A stretch of DNA of 64,000 nucleotides, from positions 1 to 64,000 of the forward strand of contig CAIKCJ010000014.1 of assembly GCA_903825945.1 (NCBI GenBank). The letters run 5' to 3'. The notes beneath the pieces are model-generated. The model made no database searches. It was not told where the DNA came from and worked only from the letters and a program-made list of their open reading frames with translations. Position numbers and translations under genes: made by a program. The stretch comes from an uncultured Actinomycetes bacterium. Lineage in GTDB: Bacteria; Actinomycetota; Actinomycetes; Nanopelagicales; Nanopelagicaceae. This document shows, piece after piece, positions 1-8,236 of this stretch (the stretch's first letter is position 1; each line of letters begins with the position of its first letter).

Positions 1-777
1 ATTAAGCCAGAATTGATAAAACGCATATGGTGAAGTCATTTCAGGATCTAGCCAGATACTTCCTCCGGCAGTTTTTCCAAACTTCGTTCCATCACTCTTT
101 GTCATCAAAGGAATGGTGAGGCAGTGAGCCGCTCCCCCTTCAACTTTGCGAATCAAATCTAAGCCAGCAACAATGTTGCCCCACTGATCACTGCCACCAA
201 TTTGCAATCGACAATTATGGCGACGATATAACTCGAGATAATCAAATGCCTGAAGAACTTGGTAAGAGAATTCTGTGTACGAAATTCCACCCGCTTCTAA
301 TCTGCTAGAAACACTATCTTTAGAGAGCATCTGATTCACGCTGAAATGTTTTCCGACGTCACGCAAAAAAGTGAGCGCTGATATTGGTGCAGTCCAATCA
401 AGATTGTTTGTCATCACTGCTGCATTGGTTCCAGATTCGAAATTAAGAAATTTCGAGAGTTGATTCTTAATACGATCTACCCATTGTTCGACAATCGCCA
501 AGTCATTAAGTGTGCGCTCTTCATTGCGACCACTTGGATCTCCCACTAATCCAGTAGCTCCTCCTACAAGCGGGAGTGGCTTATGGCCTGCTAATTGGAA
601 TCGACGCATGACAAGTAGGACAACTAAGTTGCCCACGTGCAAGCTTGGCGCTGTTGGATCGTAGCCAATATAAAAACTTGTAGGACCCGAATCGAGTTGC
701 TGGAGAAGTGCCTTTGGATCTGTGCTTTGGGCGATCAAACCGCGCCATTCAAGATCAGCTATGAGTGCTGTTGTCAT
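1..777 (-). CDS. tyrS: Tyrosyl-tRNA synthetase, N-terminal 259 codons (3' end off the window)
   Basis: This is the amino-terminal catalytic part of a class I aminoacyl-tRNA synthetase that charges tRNA-Tyr. No stop occurs down to base 1, so the anticodon-binding and S4-like C-terminal parts lie outside the window. The Rossmann fold is recognisable from FYIGYDPTAPSLHVGN near residues 35-50. The first signature is HVGN rather than HIGH; Asn at the last place is known in active TyrRS enzymes. The second signature is KFGKT, in the KFGKS form typical of bacterial TyrRS, preceded by QWGN. The ATG overlaps the argH stop as ATGA, so the two are probably translated together and tyrS is the last gene visible of the arg transcript. 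Start and family are secure. Confidence 0.95.
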   Translation of the reverse strand, partial: MTTALIADLEWRGLIAQSTDPKALLQQLDSGPTSFYIGYDPTAPSLHVGNLVVLLVMRRFQLAGHKPLPLVGGATGLVGDPSGRNEERTLNDLAIVEQWVDRIKNQLSKFLNFESGTNAAVMTNNLDWTAPISALTFLRDVGKHFSVNQMLSKDSVSSRLEAGGISYTEFSYQVLQAFDYLELYRRHNCRLQIGGSDQWGNIVAGLDLIRKVEGGAAHCLTIPLMTKSDGTKFGKTAGGSIWLDPEMTSPYAFYQFWLN

Positions 778-2201
778 GCGCTCATCATGCCCGAAAAGCG
801 CTTCTGTTCGCCTTCAATAAAACTTGAATATGTGCGAATTTTCTCCTCTAGGCCAGCAAGTTGGGCGCTCACGCTCTTTGTAGAGGTTCCGCTTATCGAC
901 ACTCGTGACTCCACCGCGGCACGTGCCGATAGCTTCGCGCGCAAGTCTGACGTGAGTCCTGGATGAACCTGCAGAAGTTGCTCATCACTAAGTTCGTGAA
1001 CATCAACCCCAAGTGTCTGAGCCAATGCAACAGCCTTCCCCGAAATCTCATGTGCCGCAGCAAATGGAGTTCCGCCCAGCACGAGAAAATCGGCAATTTC
1101 GGTTGCTAGCGCATGGCCCGTCGAGACCTGGGAACCAATGCGATCTCGGTTAAATGTGGCCGTAGCAATCATTCCTCGAACCGCTGGTAGCAAGACCAAC
1201 AGTTGCTCGATCGAATCAAAAATCGGCTCTTTGTCTTCCTGCAAATCTCGGTTGTAGGCGAAGGCAAGCCCTTTTAGGGTTGTCATCATCGCCGTGAGAT
1301 TGCCGATAAATCGCCCGGCTTTTCCCCGAGCAAGTTCAGCGATATCCGGATTCTTCTTCTGAGGCATGATCGATGATCCTGTTGAGAAGGCATCGTCGAG
1401 GGTAACCCAAGAGAATTCCTGAGTGTTCCAGATCGTGAATTCTTCGCCGATGCGCGATAGATGAACACCAATCATCGCAAGGTCAAAGAGCGCCTCGGCC
1501 ACAAAATCGCGGTCGCTGACTACGTCAATGCTGTTTCGAGCTACTCCCCCGAAGGCCAACTCCGCTGCGGTAATTTCAGGATTGGGAACGAGGGCAGAAC
1601 CGGCAAGCGCTCCAGCTCCAATAGGAGAAATTGAATTACGAGTCTGCCAATCTTTCAATCGATCCAAATCTCGCAACAGCGCATGGGAGTGCTTGGCTAA
1701 TTCATGTCCGAAAAGTATTGGTTGCGCATGTTGCAAGTGCGTGAAGCCTGGAGCCAAGGTTTCGATCTCACTCTTAGCTTTTGTATTAATCACCACAATT
1801 AACTCTGCAACCTCTTGTGAAATCTGCAGGAGGTGGTCGATGAGATAAAGCTTGAAGTCGGCTACTACGAGATCATTACGGGATCGCCCAGCGCGGAAGG
1901 CTCCACCCAATGGTCCTAACTTTGCACTGAGGCCACGTTCGATAGCGCTATGAACGTCCTCATCCGTATCATTGTAAGTAAATACACCAGTTGTAATCTC
2001 TTCGCCGAGTTCCTTGAGGGCATGCGTGATTGATGCCGCATCCGACTCGTTCAAAATCCCTGCACGTTTGAGTCCGGCTACATGTGCGATATTCACCCGT
2101 ACGTCGTAGGGAGCCAACCGCCAGTCAAAGTGAACGCTACGCGAGAGCTTAGCTACCGATTCATCAGGACCAGTTGCAAATCTTCCACCCCAGAGTGCCA
2201 T
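774..2201 (-). CDS. argH: Argininosuccinate lyase
   Basis: Cytosolic enzyme that splits argininosuccinate into arginine and fumarate, the last step of arginine synthesis. The 475-residue length is normal for the fumarase/aspartase superfamily. Visible motifs are GRSRND near residue 105, the HLQHAQP region near 155 that carries the catalytic His, and the superfamily signature GSSIMPQKKNP near 280. The start ATG follows the argR stop TAA without a gap, and the stop overlaps the tyrS start. argG, which makes its substrate and often sits between argR and argH in actinobacteria, is not here. Confidence 0.97.
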   Translation of the reverse strand: MALWGGRFATGPDESVAKLSRSVHFDWRLAPYDVRVNIAHVAGLKRAGILNESDAASITHALKELGEEITTGVFTYNDTDEDVHSAIERGLSAKLGPLGGAFRAGRSRNDLVVADFKLYLIDHLLQISQEVAELIVVINTKAKSEIETLAPGFTHLQHAQPILFGHELAKHSHALLRDLDRLKDWQTRNSISPIGAGALAGSALVPNPEITAAELAFGGVARNSIDVVSDRDFVAEALFDLAMIGVHLSRIGEEFTIWNTQEFSWVTLDDAFSTGSSIMPQKKNPDIAELARGKAGRFIGNLTAMMTTLKGLAFAYNRDLQEDKEPIFDSIEQLLVLLPAVRGMIATATFNRDRIGSQVSTGHALATEIADFLVLGGTPFAAAHEISGKAVALAQTLGVDVHELSDEQLLQVHPGLTSDLRAKLSARAAVESRVSISGTSTKSVSAQLAGLEEKIRTYSSFIEGEQKRFSGMMSA

Positions 2202-2696
2202 TTAAATACCTTTCCCAAAGTTGGTCTGAATATTCTTCGCTAACGCTGCGCCACCATTTGCTGTCGCTGCAATTACCAAAACTGTGTCGTCGCCGGCGAT
2301 TGTTCCGATCGCACCAGCGAGTTCCTTATTAGCCACGGCGCTATCGATTGCTGCTGCAAGCAGTTGCGCTGCAGCTGTTGGGGTTTTAATAACTACCGTA
2401 TTCCCACTCGATGTAACCGAAGTGATTAGCCCCGAACTCATCGCACTCTGGGTGGAATTTGGAAGCGCATATCGAATTGCTCCTGAGCCACTTTTCCCTT
2501 TGAGCGCACCAAGCTCCTGCAAATCCCTGCTAGCAGTTGCTTGCGTGAGAAGAACTCCGCGCTTTTTAAGTTCGGTCACTACATCACCTTGTGAAGAAAT
2601 TAGTCCCGCTTGGATAAGTTCGGCAATGATGGCTTTTCGCTTTGAAGCACTGAGGACAGAATTGTTTTCTTTCGTACTGACAGCTTTCTTAGGCAT
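2202..2696 (-). CDS. argR: Arginine repressor ArgR
   Basis: Hexameric arginine-responsive DNA-binding repressor of arginine genes. The 164-residue protein has an N-terminal winged helix (about residues 18-80) with the recognition-helix sequence TASRDLQELG, and a C-terminal arginine-binding and trimerisation domain with GTIAGDDTVLV near residues 130-140. A lysine/serine-rich stretch of about 15 residues precedes the helix domain. It overlaps argD by 8 bases and abuts argH, so it lies inside the operon it should control through the paired operators at 5697-5731; autoregulation is therefore likely. Family assignment is firm. Confidence 0.95.
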   Translation of the reverse strand: MPKKAVSTKENNSVLSASKRKAIIAELIQAGLISSQGDVVTELKKRGVLLTQATASRDLQELGALKGKSGSGAIRYALPNSTQSAMSSGLITSVTSSGNTVVIKTPTAAAQLLAAAIDSAVANKELAGAIGTIAGDDTVLVIAATANGGAALAKNIQTNFGKGI

Positions 2697-3867
2697 GCGG
2701 CAGCTCCTTTACGCACTCTGCAAAGACTTCGACAAAAGTTTTGAGTTGTTTCTTGGTGACGTTCAAGGGAGGCGCAAGACGAATAACGTTCTTATTAGGT
2801 GCATTCACGAGCAACCCCTGGTGCATGCAAATCTTCGAGAGTTCAACGGCCTGCGAAGATTTGAGAACTACACCCAGCAATAAGCCTCTACCTCGAACAG
2901 ATTCAACTCCTGGAATTGTCTCGAGAGAATCGTTTATATACCTGCCCGCCCACTGAACATGTTCGAGCAGATCATTCTCAACGATGAAATCGATCGCGGC
3001 GTTAGCTGCGGCGCACGCAATTGGATTGCCTCCGAATGTGGAGCCGTGTTCGCCCGGCCTGAAGGTAGGTACTTTTGAACCGAGTGAAATCATTGCGCCA
3101 AGCGGAAGACCCCCGCCTAGCCCTTTCGCAAGAGTGATCACATCAGGCTTGACTCCCTCGTGTTCATACCCAAACCACTCTCCCGTACGACCCATTCCGG
3201 TCTGAACTGCATCAATCACAAATAAAGCACCGGTGGCATCACATATCTCCCGGACTCCGGCAAGATATCCATCAGGTGGAACAACGACGCCATTTTCGCC
3301 CTGAATAGCTTCCACAATAACCATTGCAGTTTTTCTGTTGACGAATTTGCGAAGTGCATTGAGATCACCATACGGCGCGAATTTCACTTTCGAGAGCAAT
3401 GGATAAAAAGCAGCTCGCTTGCTCGCTTGTCCAGTGATCGAGAGTGAGCCGATTGTTCGGCCATGGAATGATCCCTCGGTTGAGACAATTCTCTTGCGAC
3501 CCGTTAGGCGTGAGAGTTTGATAGCCGCCTCGTTCGCCTCGGCACCCGAATTGCAGAAGAAGGCTCTTGCACTCGGCTCGCCGACAAGATCTTGCAATTT
3601 TTGGGCCAATTCGATCGCTTGTGGATGCATATAGAGATTGCTGACGTGCCCTAAACGAGTGATTTGTTCGCTAACAGCGCTGGCAATATCGGGGTGTGCG
3701 TGTCCCAGGATGTTAGTAGCAATACCACCAAGGAAATCTAGATATTTTTTACCGTCAGCATCCCAAACAAAAGCTCCCTTGCCTTTCGTTAGCAAAATTC
3801 CCGGGGTTCCGTAGTTATCTTGAAGAGCCTCTTTCCATTGTTCGGATGCTGCAATGTTTGCGCTCAT
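2689..3867 (-). CDS. argD: N-acetylornithine aminotransferase
   Basis: PLP-dependent class III aminotransferase that converts N-acetylglutamate semialdehyde to N-acetylornithine using glutamate. The 392-residue form starts at the ATG that overlaps the argB stop (ATGA); a longer reading by 10 residues exists but lies in argB and has no merit. Motifs include FCNSGAEANEAAIKL near residue 105, the cofactor Asp in VIDAVQTGMGRTG, and the Schiff-base Lys in TLAKGLGGGLPLGA near 245. Since no argJ or argE is in the cluster, the enzyme that removes the acetyl group from its product must be encoded elsewhere. Confidence 0.95.
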   Translation of the reverse strand: MSANIAASEQWKEALQDNYGTPGILLTKGKGAFVWDADGKKYLDFLGGIATNILGHAHPDIASAVSEQITRLGHVSNLYMHPQAIELAQKLQDLVGEPSARAFFCNSGAEANEAAIKLSRLTGRKRIVSTEGSFHGRTIGSLSITGQASKRAAFYPLLSKVKFAPYGDLNALRKFVNRKTAMVIVEAIQGENGVVVPPDGYLAGVREICDATGALFVIDAVQTGMGRTGEWFGYEHEGVKPDVITLAKGLGGGLPLGAMISLGSKVPTFRPGEHGSTFGGNPIACAAANAAIDFIVENDLLEHVQWAGRYINDSLETIPGVESVRGRGLLLGVVLKSSQAVELSKICMHQGLLVNAPNKNVIRLAPPLNVTKKQLKTFVEVFAECVKELPHA

Positions 3868-4652
3868 TTGTAAACCACCGTTCCACCTTCGCCACATAGC
3901 GCCGATTCCACATTCGCTATTGATCGACCATCAATGACACGAGCGCGATTGGCTCCAGATGTCAGTGCTGTTATGACTGCTTTCACTTTAGGCGCCATGC
4001 CATCAGCGAAAGATGGCGCCAGCTCTTTGAGATCAGAGAGAGAGATTTCTGCGATAAGAGATTCTGGATCTGGCCAATTACGATAAATTCCTGCTACATC
4101 TGTAATAAAAATTACCTCATCAGCATTGAGAGCACCCGCAATCGATCCAGTCGCGATATCTCCATTGATATTCATTGCAATGCCATCTTTACTAACGCTC
4201 ACCGGTGAGATGATTGGCAGGTAACTATTTGACAAAAGTAGCGATAGGAAAGTTCCGTCCACGGTTTCGGCTTCACCAACGAGACCTGCATCAACGCTCT
4301 GGCCATTTACCTGAGGTGTGTACTTGCGTGCACGGAGCGTGCCTCCGTCGCCGGTACTCAGACCAACTGCATTGATTCCATGACCAATAAATTGATTTGT
4401 TAGATTGCGCAACACTGATCCCGAGAGAGTTTGCTGGACGATCTGCATTACTTCAGGAGTGCTCACGCGATATCCCGACGCCATCTCGGTTGGAATATTG
4501 TGTATCGCCAATTCTTGATCTACCGCTGGCCCGCCCCCGTGTACGACGACAAGCGCACCACCACGTTTATGAAATTGCGCGAGCGAGGCCACGATTGCAT
4601 CGTTGTCAGCTGCAGATTCAAGGACGTGCCCGCCATACTTAATGACAATCAT
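3864..4652 (-). CDS. argB: N-acetylglutamate kinase, short form
   Basis: Amino-acid kinase that phosphorylates N-acetylglutamate. The protein is 262 residues and begins directly with the first strand, MIVIKYGGHVL, followed by the glycine-rich VVVHGGGPAVDQEL. Arginine-inhibited hexameric enzymes carry an extra N-terminal helix of about 25 residues and are near 290-300 residues; this one lacks it and looks like the E. coli-size, arginine-insensitive type. The start is fixed by the ATGA overlap with argC, so the helix is not hidden upstream. Insensitivity is inference from length. In most actinobacteria argJ lies between argC and argB; here the two overlap directly. Confidence 0.95.
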   Translation of the reverse strand: MIVIKYGGHVLESAADNDAIVASLAQFHKRGGALVVVHGGGPAVDQELAIHNIPTEMASGYRVSTPEVMQIVQQTLSGSVLRNLTNQFIGHGINAVGLSTGDGGTLRARKYTPQVNGQSVDAGLVGEAETVDGTFLSLLLSNSYLPIISPVSVSKDGIAMNINGDIATGSIAGALNADEVIFITDVAGIYRNWPDPESLIAEISLSDLKELAPSFADGMAPKVKAVITALTSGANRARVIDGRSIANVESALCGEGGTVVYK

Positions 4653-5674
4653 GCGCCTAAACCTATTTTTGTCAGTCCCAGAGATGGGCTAAATCCACAC
4701 ATAATGTTGGCATTTTGAACGGCCTGACTTGAAGCGCCTTTGCCGAGATTATCGATCGCACTTGAAATAACGAGTCGGTTTGTATGGGCATCGATAGCAA
4801 CCTGAATCACCACCGAGTTGCTTCCGACAACAGAAGATGTGGCAGGTAGCTCGCCTTCAGGTAGCAAAGTGACGAAATCGCATTGCGCATAAAAATTTTC
4901 ATAGAGCGCACGGACAGCTTGTATATCTACAGCCCCGGCAAGCTTTGCAGTTGTTGTGGCCAAAATTCCACGTGGCATAGGTGCAAGGATCGGCGTGAAG
5001 GAGACCTTGACATCACTCTTGGTGAGTTTTTGCAAAGTCTCCTCTATTTCCGGAGTGTGCTGATGCACTCCCCCAAATTTGTACGAAGAGAGAGATCCCA
5101 TCACTTCACTACCGAGCAAGCGAGCCGATGGCTTGCGACCTGCGCCTGTTGTCCCAGAAGACGCCACAACAACAATGTCAGAGCCATCTATAATCCCTGC
5201 CGAGATTGCTGGGGCAGCAGCAGTGATGATGGACGTTGCATAACAACCAGGGTTTGAGACTCGAGCACTCGTTGCGATCACATCGGTTGCGCCAGGTAGC
5301 TCGCTAAGTCCATAACTCCACGTACCAGCGTGTGCTCCGCCATAATATTTTTCCCATGAGCTCTTGGAGTTCAATCTGAAATCGGCACCTAGGTCCACAA
5401 CTTTCACCGAAGCATCAATCTGTGCGACCAACTTGGCGGATTCGCCATGAGGCAAAGCGATGAACACAAGCTCGCACTCATTCATCCTGGTGACGCTTGT
5501 CTCCTCAAAAACTCGTCTACCGAAAGAACGTAATCCTGGATGAACCGAGGTGATGGTTTGGCCAGCGCTTGATCCTGCTGCAATATATTCAAGCTCGAAG
5601 TGAGGATGTGTGATCAGCAGGCGCAATAACTCTCCGCCTGAATACCCGCTAGCCCCTATAACGCCTATTTTCAT
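4649..5674 (-). CDS. argC: N-acetyl-gamma-glutamyl-phosphate reductase
   Basis: NADPH-dependent reductase for the third step of arginine synthesis. The 341-residue protein shows the nucleotide-binding N-terminus GVIGASGYSGGELLRLL and the active-site Cys in SNPGCYAT near residue 145. It is the first gene of argC-argB-argD-argR-argH-tyrS. No Shine-Dalgarno sequence precedes the ATG. Instead TATTCT lies exactly six bases upstream, which fits a leaderless mRNA starting at the A of the start codon. Two ArgR-type palindromes lie immediately behind this -10 element. Confidence 0.96.
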   Translation of the reverse strand: MKIGVIGASGYSGGELLRLLITHPHFELEYIAAGSSAGQTITSVHPGLRSFGRRVFEETSVTRMNECELVFIALPHGESAKLVAQIDASVKVVDLGADFRLNSKSSWEKYYGGAHAGTWSYGLSELPGATDVIATSARVSNPGCYATSIITAAAPAISAGIIDGSDIVVVASSGTTGAGRKPSARLLGSEVMGSLSSYKFGGVHQHTPEIEETLQKLTKSDVKVSFTPILAPMPRGILATTTAKLAGAVDIQAVRALYENFYAQCDFVTLLPEGELPATSSVVGSNSVVIQVAIDAHTNRLVISSAIDNLGKGASSQAVQNANIMCGFSPSLGLTKIGLGA

Positions 5675-5680
5675 GGGCTA

Positions 5681-5686
5681 AGAATA
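5681..5686 (-). promoter_or_regulatory. -10 element of a leaderless argC promoter
   Basis: On the minus strand TATTCT is followed by six bases and then the argC ATG. The sequence shows a TANNNT hexamer at the position expected if the start codon is the transcription start. I do not see a convincing -35 hexamer. The first ARG box begins 11 bases upstream of it and covers the -35 region, consistent with repression by steric block. Confidence 0.55.
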
Positions 5687-5696
5687 GCAGAGATTG

Positions 5697-5731
5697 TGCA
5701 TAGTTATGCATGCTTTATGCATAACTATGCT
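5697..5731. promoter_or_regulatory. Paired ArgR operators (ARG boxes)
   Basis: Two near-identical 14-bp palindromes, TGCATAGTTATGCA at 5697-5710 and TGCATAACTATGCT at 5718-5731, sit between pheT and argC. Their centres are 21 bp apart, two helical turns, as known for paired ARG boxes bound by one ArgR hexamer. The whole stretch is also a 13-bp perfect inverted repeat (5699-5711 with 5717-5729). Position at the argC promoter, with argR in the operon, makes the assignment strong although no binding data are available. Confidence 0.82.
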
Positions 5732-5752
5732 TGAGTGATACTTAAGACGCCT

Positions 5753-5784
5753 AGAGGCTTAGAGGCTTAGAGGCTTAGAGGCTT
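5753..5784. repeat. Four perfect 8-bp tandem repeats (AGAGGCTT) at the pheT stop codon
   Basis: Four exact copies of AGAGGCTT run from 5753 to 5784 and into the pheT stop codon at 5783-5785. Read on the pheT strand the array gives TAA, TAA, TAA, TAA and TAG spaced exactly 8 bases apart, so stops occur in all three frames. No hairpin is formed by the array. It lies between pheT and the ARG boxes. Confidence 0.9.
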
Positions 5785-8236
5785 AGGCTCTGGCTACGGC
5801 TGCGCATGAACTACTTGCCATCGCTACGGCGCTTTGGCGGTAACCACTGACTTCTTCAGCGGTGAGAGTCCTGTCTGGAGCTCTGAAAACCAAAGTAAAG
5901 GCAAGTGAAACTTTCCCCTCACCCAAATTTTCATAGCGATCAAAGAGAGTAATGGTTTCAAGGAGCTCACCTGCGCCAGAGATCAAAGCGCGTTCGACCT
6001 CGGCTGCTGGAATGCCTGCGTCTACGATCAGTGAGACATCTTGAGTTGCGGCTGGCATCGTATTGATCTTCGGAGCAGCTTTCTGTCCAGGGAAATCTAG
6101 CTCAGAAAGAATCACAGCAAATGCACACGTCCGCGGCGGTAGACCAAGTGCTTCGAGCACGCGAGGGTGTAGCTCGCCAGCATGAGCTACAGCTTTTCCA
6201 TTTACTTGAAACTCGGCACAACGACCTGGATGCCATGGAGCGAGATCGGATTGAATAATCGACGCCTGATTGCCAGATTCTTCAATGATGCGTAGGGCAT
6301 CATTAACAGCATCAGACCACTCATAACTTCGGCCACTTCCCCACCAACCATCGCGGTCGAGGGATCCGGCAACAACGGCTCCAACAAAGAGAGGTTGGGG
6401 TGGAACGCTCCCGTAAATAGCTGAGATCTCATCATCGCTCGGACGCGAATCGGTCCCAATCTGCGCAACGTGAGCTAATTTCACTATATCTCTGAACACA
6501 GTTCCGATTTCAAAGATTGCAACATCTTTGGCACCACGAGATAAATTCCTTTTGGCGGTATCGAGCAAGCCCGGCAACAAGTGCGTGCGAAGTAGCGGCG
6601 CCTGCTCCGACATTGGGTTAGCAATGGTGAAGCTGGCAGCGCGAGCTCCGGCGAATCCCAGAATAGAGACCATCTCGGGGCTGACGAAGGGATAGTTATA
6701 GACCTCGCTAAAGCCGCGAGTAGCCAAGGCGTGTGCCACGTGGCGCTTGCGATATTGAAGCGGACTTAGAGTTGTGCTGGCCTTACCGATTGGCAAGGTG
6801 CCTTCAATTTCATTGAGACCAACTAGACGCGCTACCTCTTCGACTAAATCTGTCGGGGTGACTAGATCGCTACGCCATGATGGCACCGAGACTTTCCAGA
6901 GTGGCGAAGAGTTCTCGACGGTACAACCAACAATTTCGAGCTTGCTCTGCACAATGACATCACCGAGTGGAATACCCAATAGCTTGGCTGGAAAATGTGG
7001 ATCAAATTCGATGACAGTCTGCTCCATGAGTGAGCCAGCAGTGGCTGTGCCGACGTATTTGGCGCCACCATGAGCCACCATTAATTCAACAGCGCGCGCT
7101 GATGAGATCGAGGCGAGTGCGGGATCAGTAGCTCGCTCGAGTCGACGAGAGGCCTCTGATGAGAGACGGTGATATCGCGAATTCTTAGCGATGGTGATTG
7201 GATCAAAACGAGCAGCTTCGATCGCGATCTCAGTTGTCTGATTAGTAACTTCTGAATCTAGGCCACCCATAGTTCCGGCTAAAGCCAGAGCATGTTCATC
7301 GTCGGCGACAACGAGATTATCTGAAGAGAGTTTGCGCTCCTGGCCATCGAGAGTGACAAAAGTAGCTTCCTGATTGGCTCGTCGGATATGCAGTGCACCA
7401 TCAATCTTGGAAGCATCAAATGCATGAAGCGGTTGGCCGAGCTCGAGCATGACATAGTTGGTGATATCAACAGCCAAAGAAATGGAACGCATTCCGCATT
7501 TTTCTATACGTCGTGACATCCAGAGTGGAGTCGGCGCCGCTGGATCGAAGCCAGCTATAGAGCGAATATAAACAACACTCGCCGTAGACGGATCTTCGAT
7601 TGTTACCTGAATTCCCTTGTCGTTTATCTCAAATCCAGAAGTATTAACTAGCGAAGCAGGATCGGTGTAAGCCACGTCAAGAGAGGCGGCGATCTCTCGC
7701 GCTAAGCCACGGATTGATAACGCATAACCTCGGTCAGGATTTACAGCAACATCAAAGATTGCATCTTTTACTTCTAGGAGTTTTAGAGCATCATCACCTG
7801 GATTGCCCTCACGCAGGACAATAATTCCTGCATGATCTTCATTAATACCAAGTTCTTTAGCAGAGCAGATCATTCCGTTGGAAGTATGTCCGTACGTTTG
7901 GCGTGCGGCAATCTCAAATCCACCCGGAAGTACTGCTCCTGGAAGTGAGACCACAACTCTATCTCCCACCTCAAAATTACTTGCTCCGCAGATAACATAA
8001 CGAACGTCAGCTTCGCCACAATCTACGCCGACATAGCGGATTGGCTTCTTCTGACCCTCGACGAGAACAGCAGAGAGAACTTTTCCGACGACAAGTGGGC
8101 CTGTGAGGTCATAGCCTTGACGCTCGACTCCCTCGACTTCAAACCCGACAGCAACAAACGCTTCTTCTAGCGCCTCAATTGTTATGTCTGCTGGAATTGC
8201 GGCGAATTCGCGCAACCATGACAAAGGAACCTTCAT
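5783..8236 (-). CDS. pheT: Phenylalanyl-tRNA synthetase beta subunit
   Basis: Beta chain of the alpha2-beta2 enzyme that charges tRNA-Phe. At 817 residues it is full length. In order it has an N-terminal tRNA-binding OB domain (about 40-150, with GLVVGKVL-like VVGKVLSAV), the B3/B4 editing domain (about 200-380), the B5 domain (about 400-475), the catalytic-like core, and a C-terminal FDX-ACB anticodon-binding domain (about 725-817, PAATQDVSLIVD). Its ATG overlaps the pheS stop as ATGA. The stop codon is part of an 8-bp tandem array. Confidence 0.97.
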   Translation of the reverse strand: MKVPLSWLREFAAIPADITIEALEEAFVAVGFEVEGVERQGYDLTGPLVVGKVLSAVLVEGQKKPIRYVGVDCGEADVRYVICGASNFEVGDRVVVSLPGAVLPGGFEIAARQTYGHTSNGMICSAKELGINEDHAGIIVLREGNPGDDALKLLEVKDAIFDVAVNPDRGYALSIRGLAREIAASLDVAYTDPASLVNTSGFEINDKGIQVTIEDPSTASVVYIRSIAGFDPAAPTPLWMSRRIEKCGMRSISLAVDITNYVMLELGQPLHAFDASKIDGALHIRRANQEATFVTLDGQERKLSSDNLVVADDEHALALAGTMGGLDSEVTNQTTEIAIEAARFDPITIAKNSRYHRLSSEASRRLERATDPALASISSARAVELMVAHGGAKYVGTATAGSLMEQTVIEFDPHFPAKLLGIPLGDVIVQSKLEIVGCTVENSSPLWKVSVPSWRSDLVTPTDLVEEVARLVGLNEIEGTLPIGKASTTLSPLQYRKRHVAHALATRGFSEVYNYPFVSPEMVSILGFAGARAASFTIANPMSEQAPLLRTHLLPGLLDTAKRNLSRGAKDVAIFEIGTVFRDIVKLAHVAQIGTDSRPSDDEISAIYGSVPPQPLFVGAVVAGSLDRDGWWGSGRSYEWSDAVNDALRIIEESGNQASIIQSDLAPWHPGRCAEFQVNGKAVAHAGELHPRVLEALGLPPRTCAFAVILSELDFPGQKAAPKINTMPAATQDVSLIVDAGIPAAEVERALISGAGELLETITLFDRYENLGEGKVSLAFTLVFRAPDRTLTAEEVSGYRQSAVAMASSSCAAVARA

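Noticed and set aside
637-966. Plus-strand frame of 109 codons across tyrS and argH
   Set aside because: It is antisense to two certain genes, has no family resemblance and no initiation site.
2284-2883. 199-codon plus-strand frame opposite argR and argD
   Set aside because: Antisense to both genes and their overlap, no recognisable fold.
774-5674. Missing argJ as evidence of a pseudogene remnant
   Set aside because: argC and argB overlap by four bases with no remnant between them, so there is no decayed copy at this site.
5753-5784. Possible CRISPR or integration repeat
   Set aside because: Units are contiguous 8-mers without spacers and no mobile gene is near.
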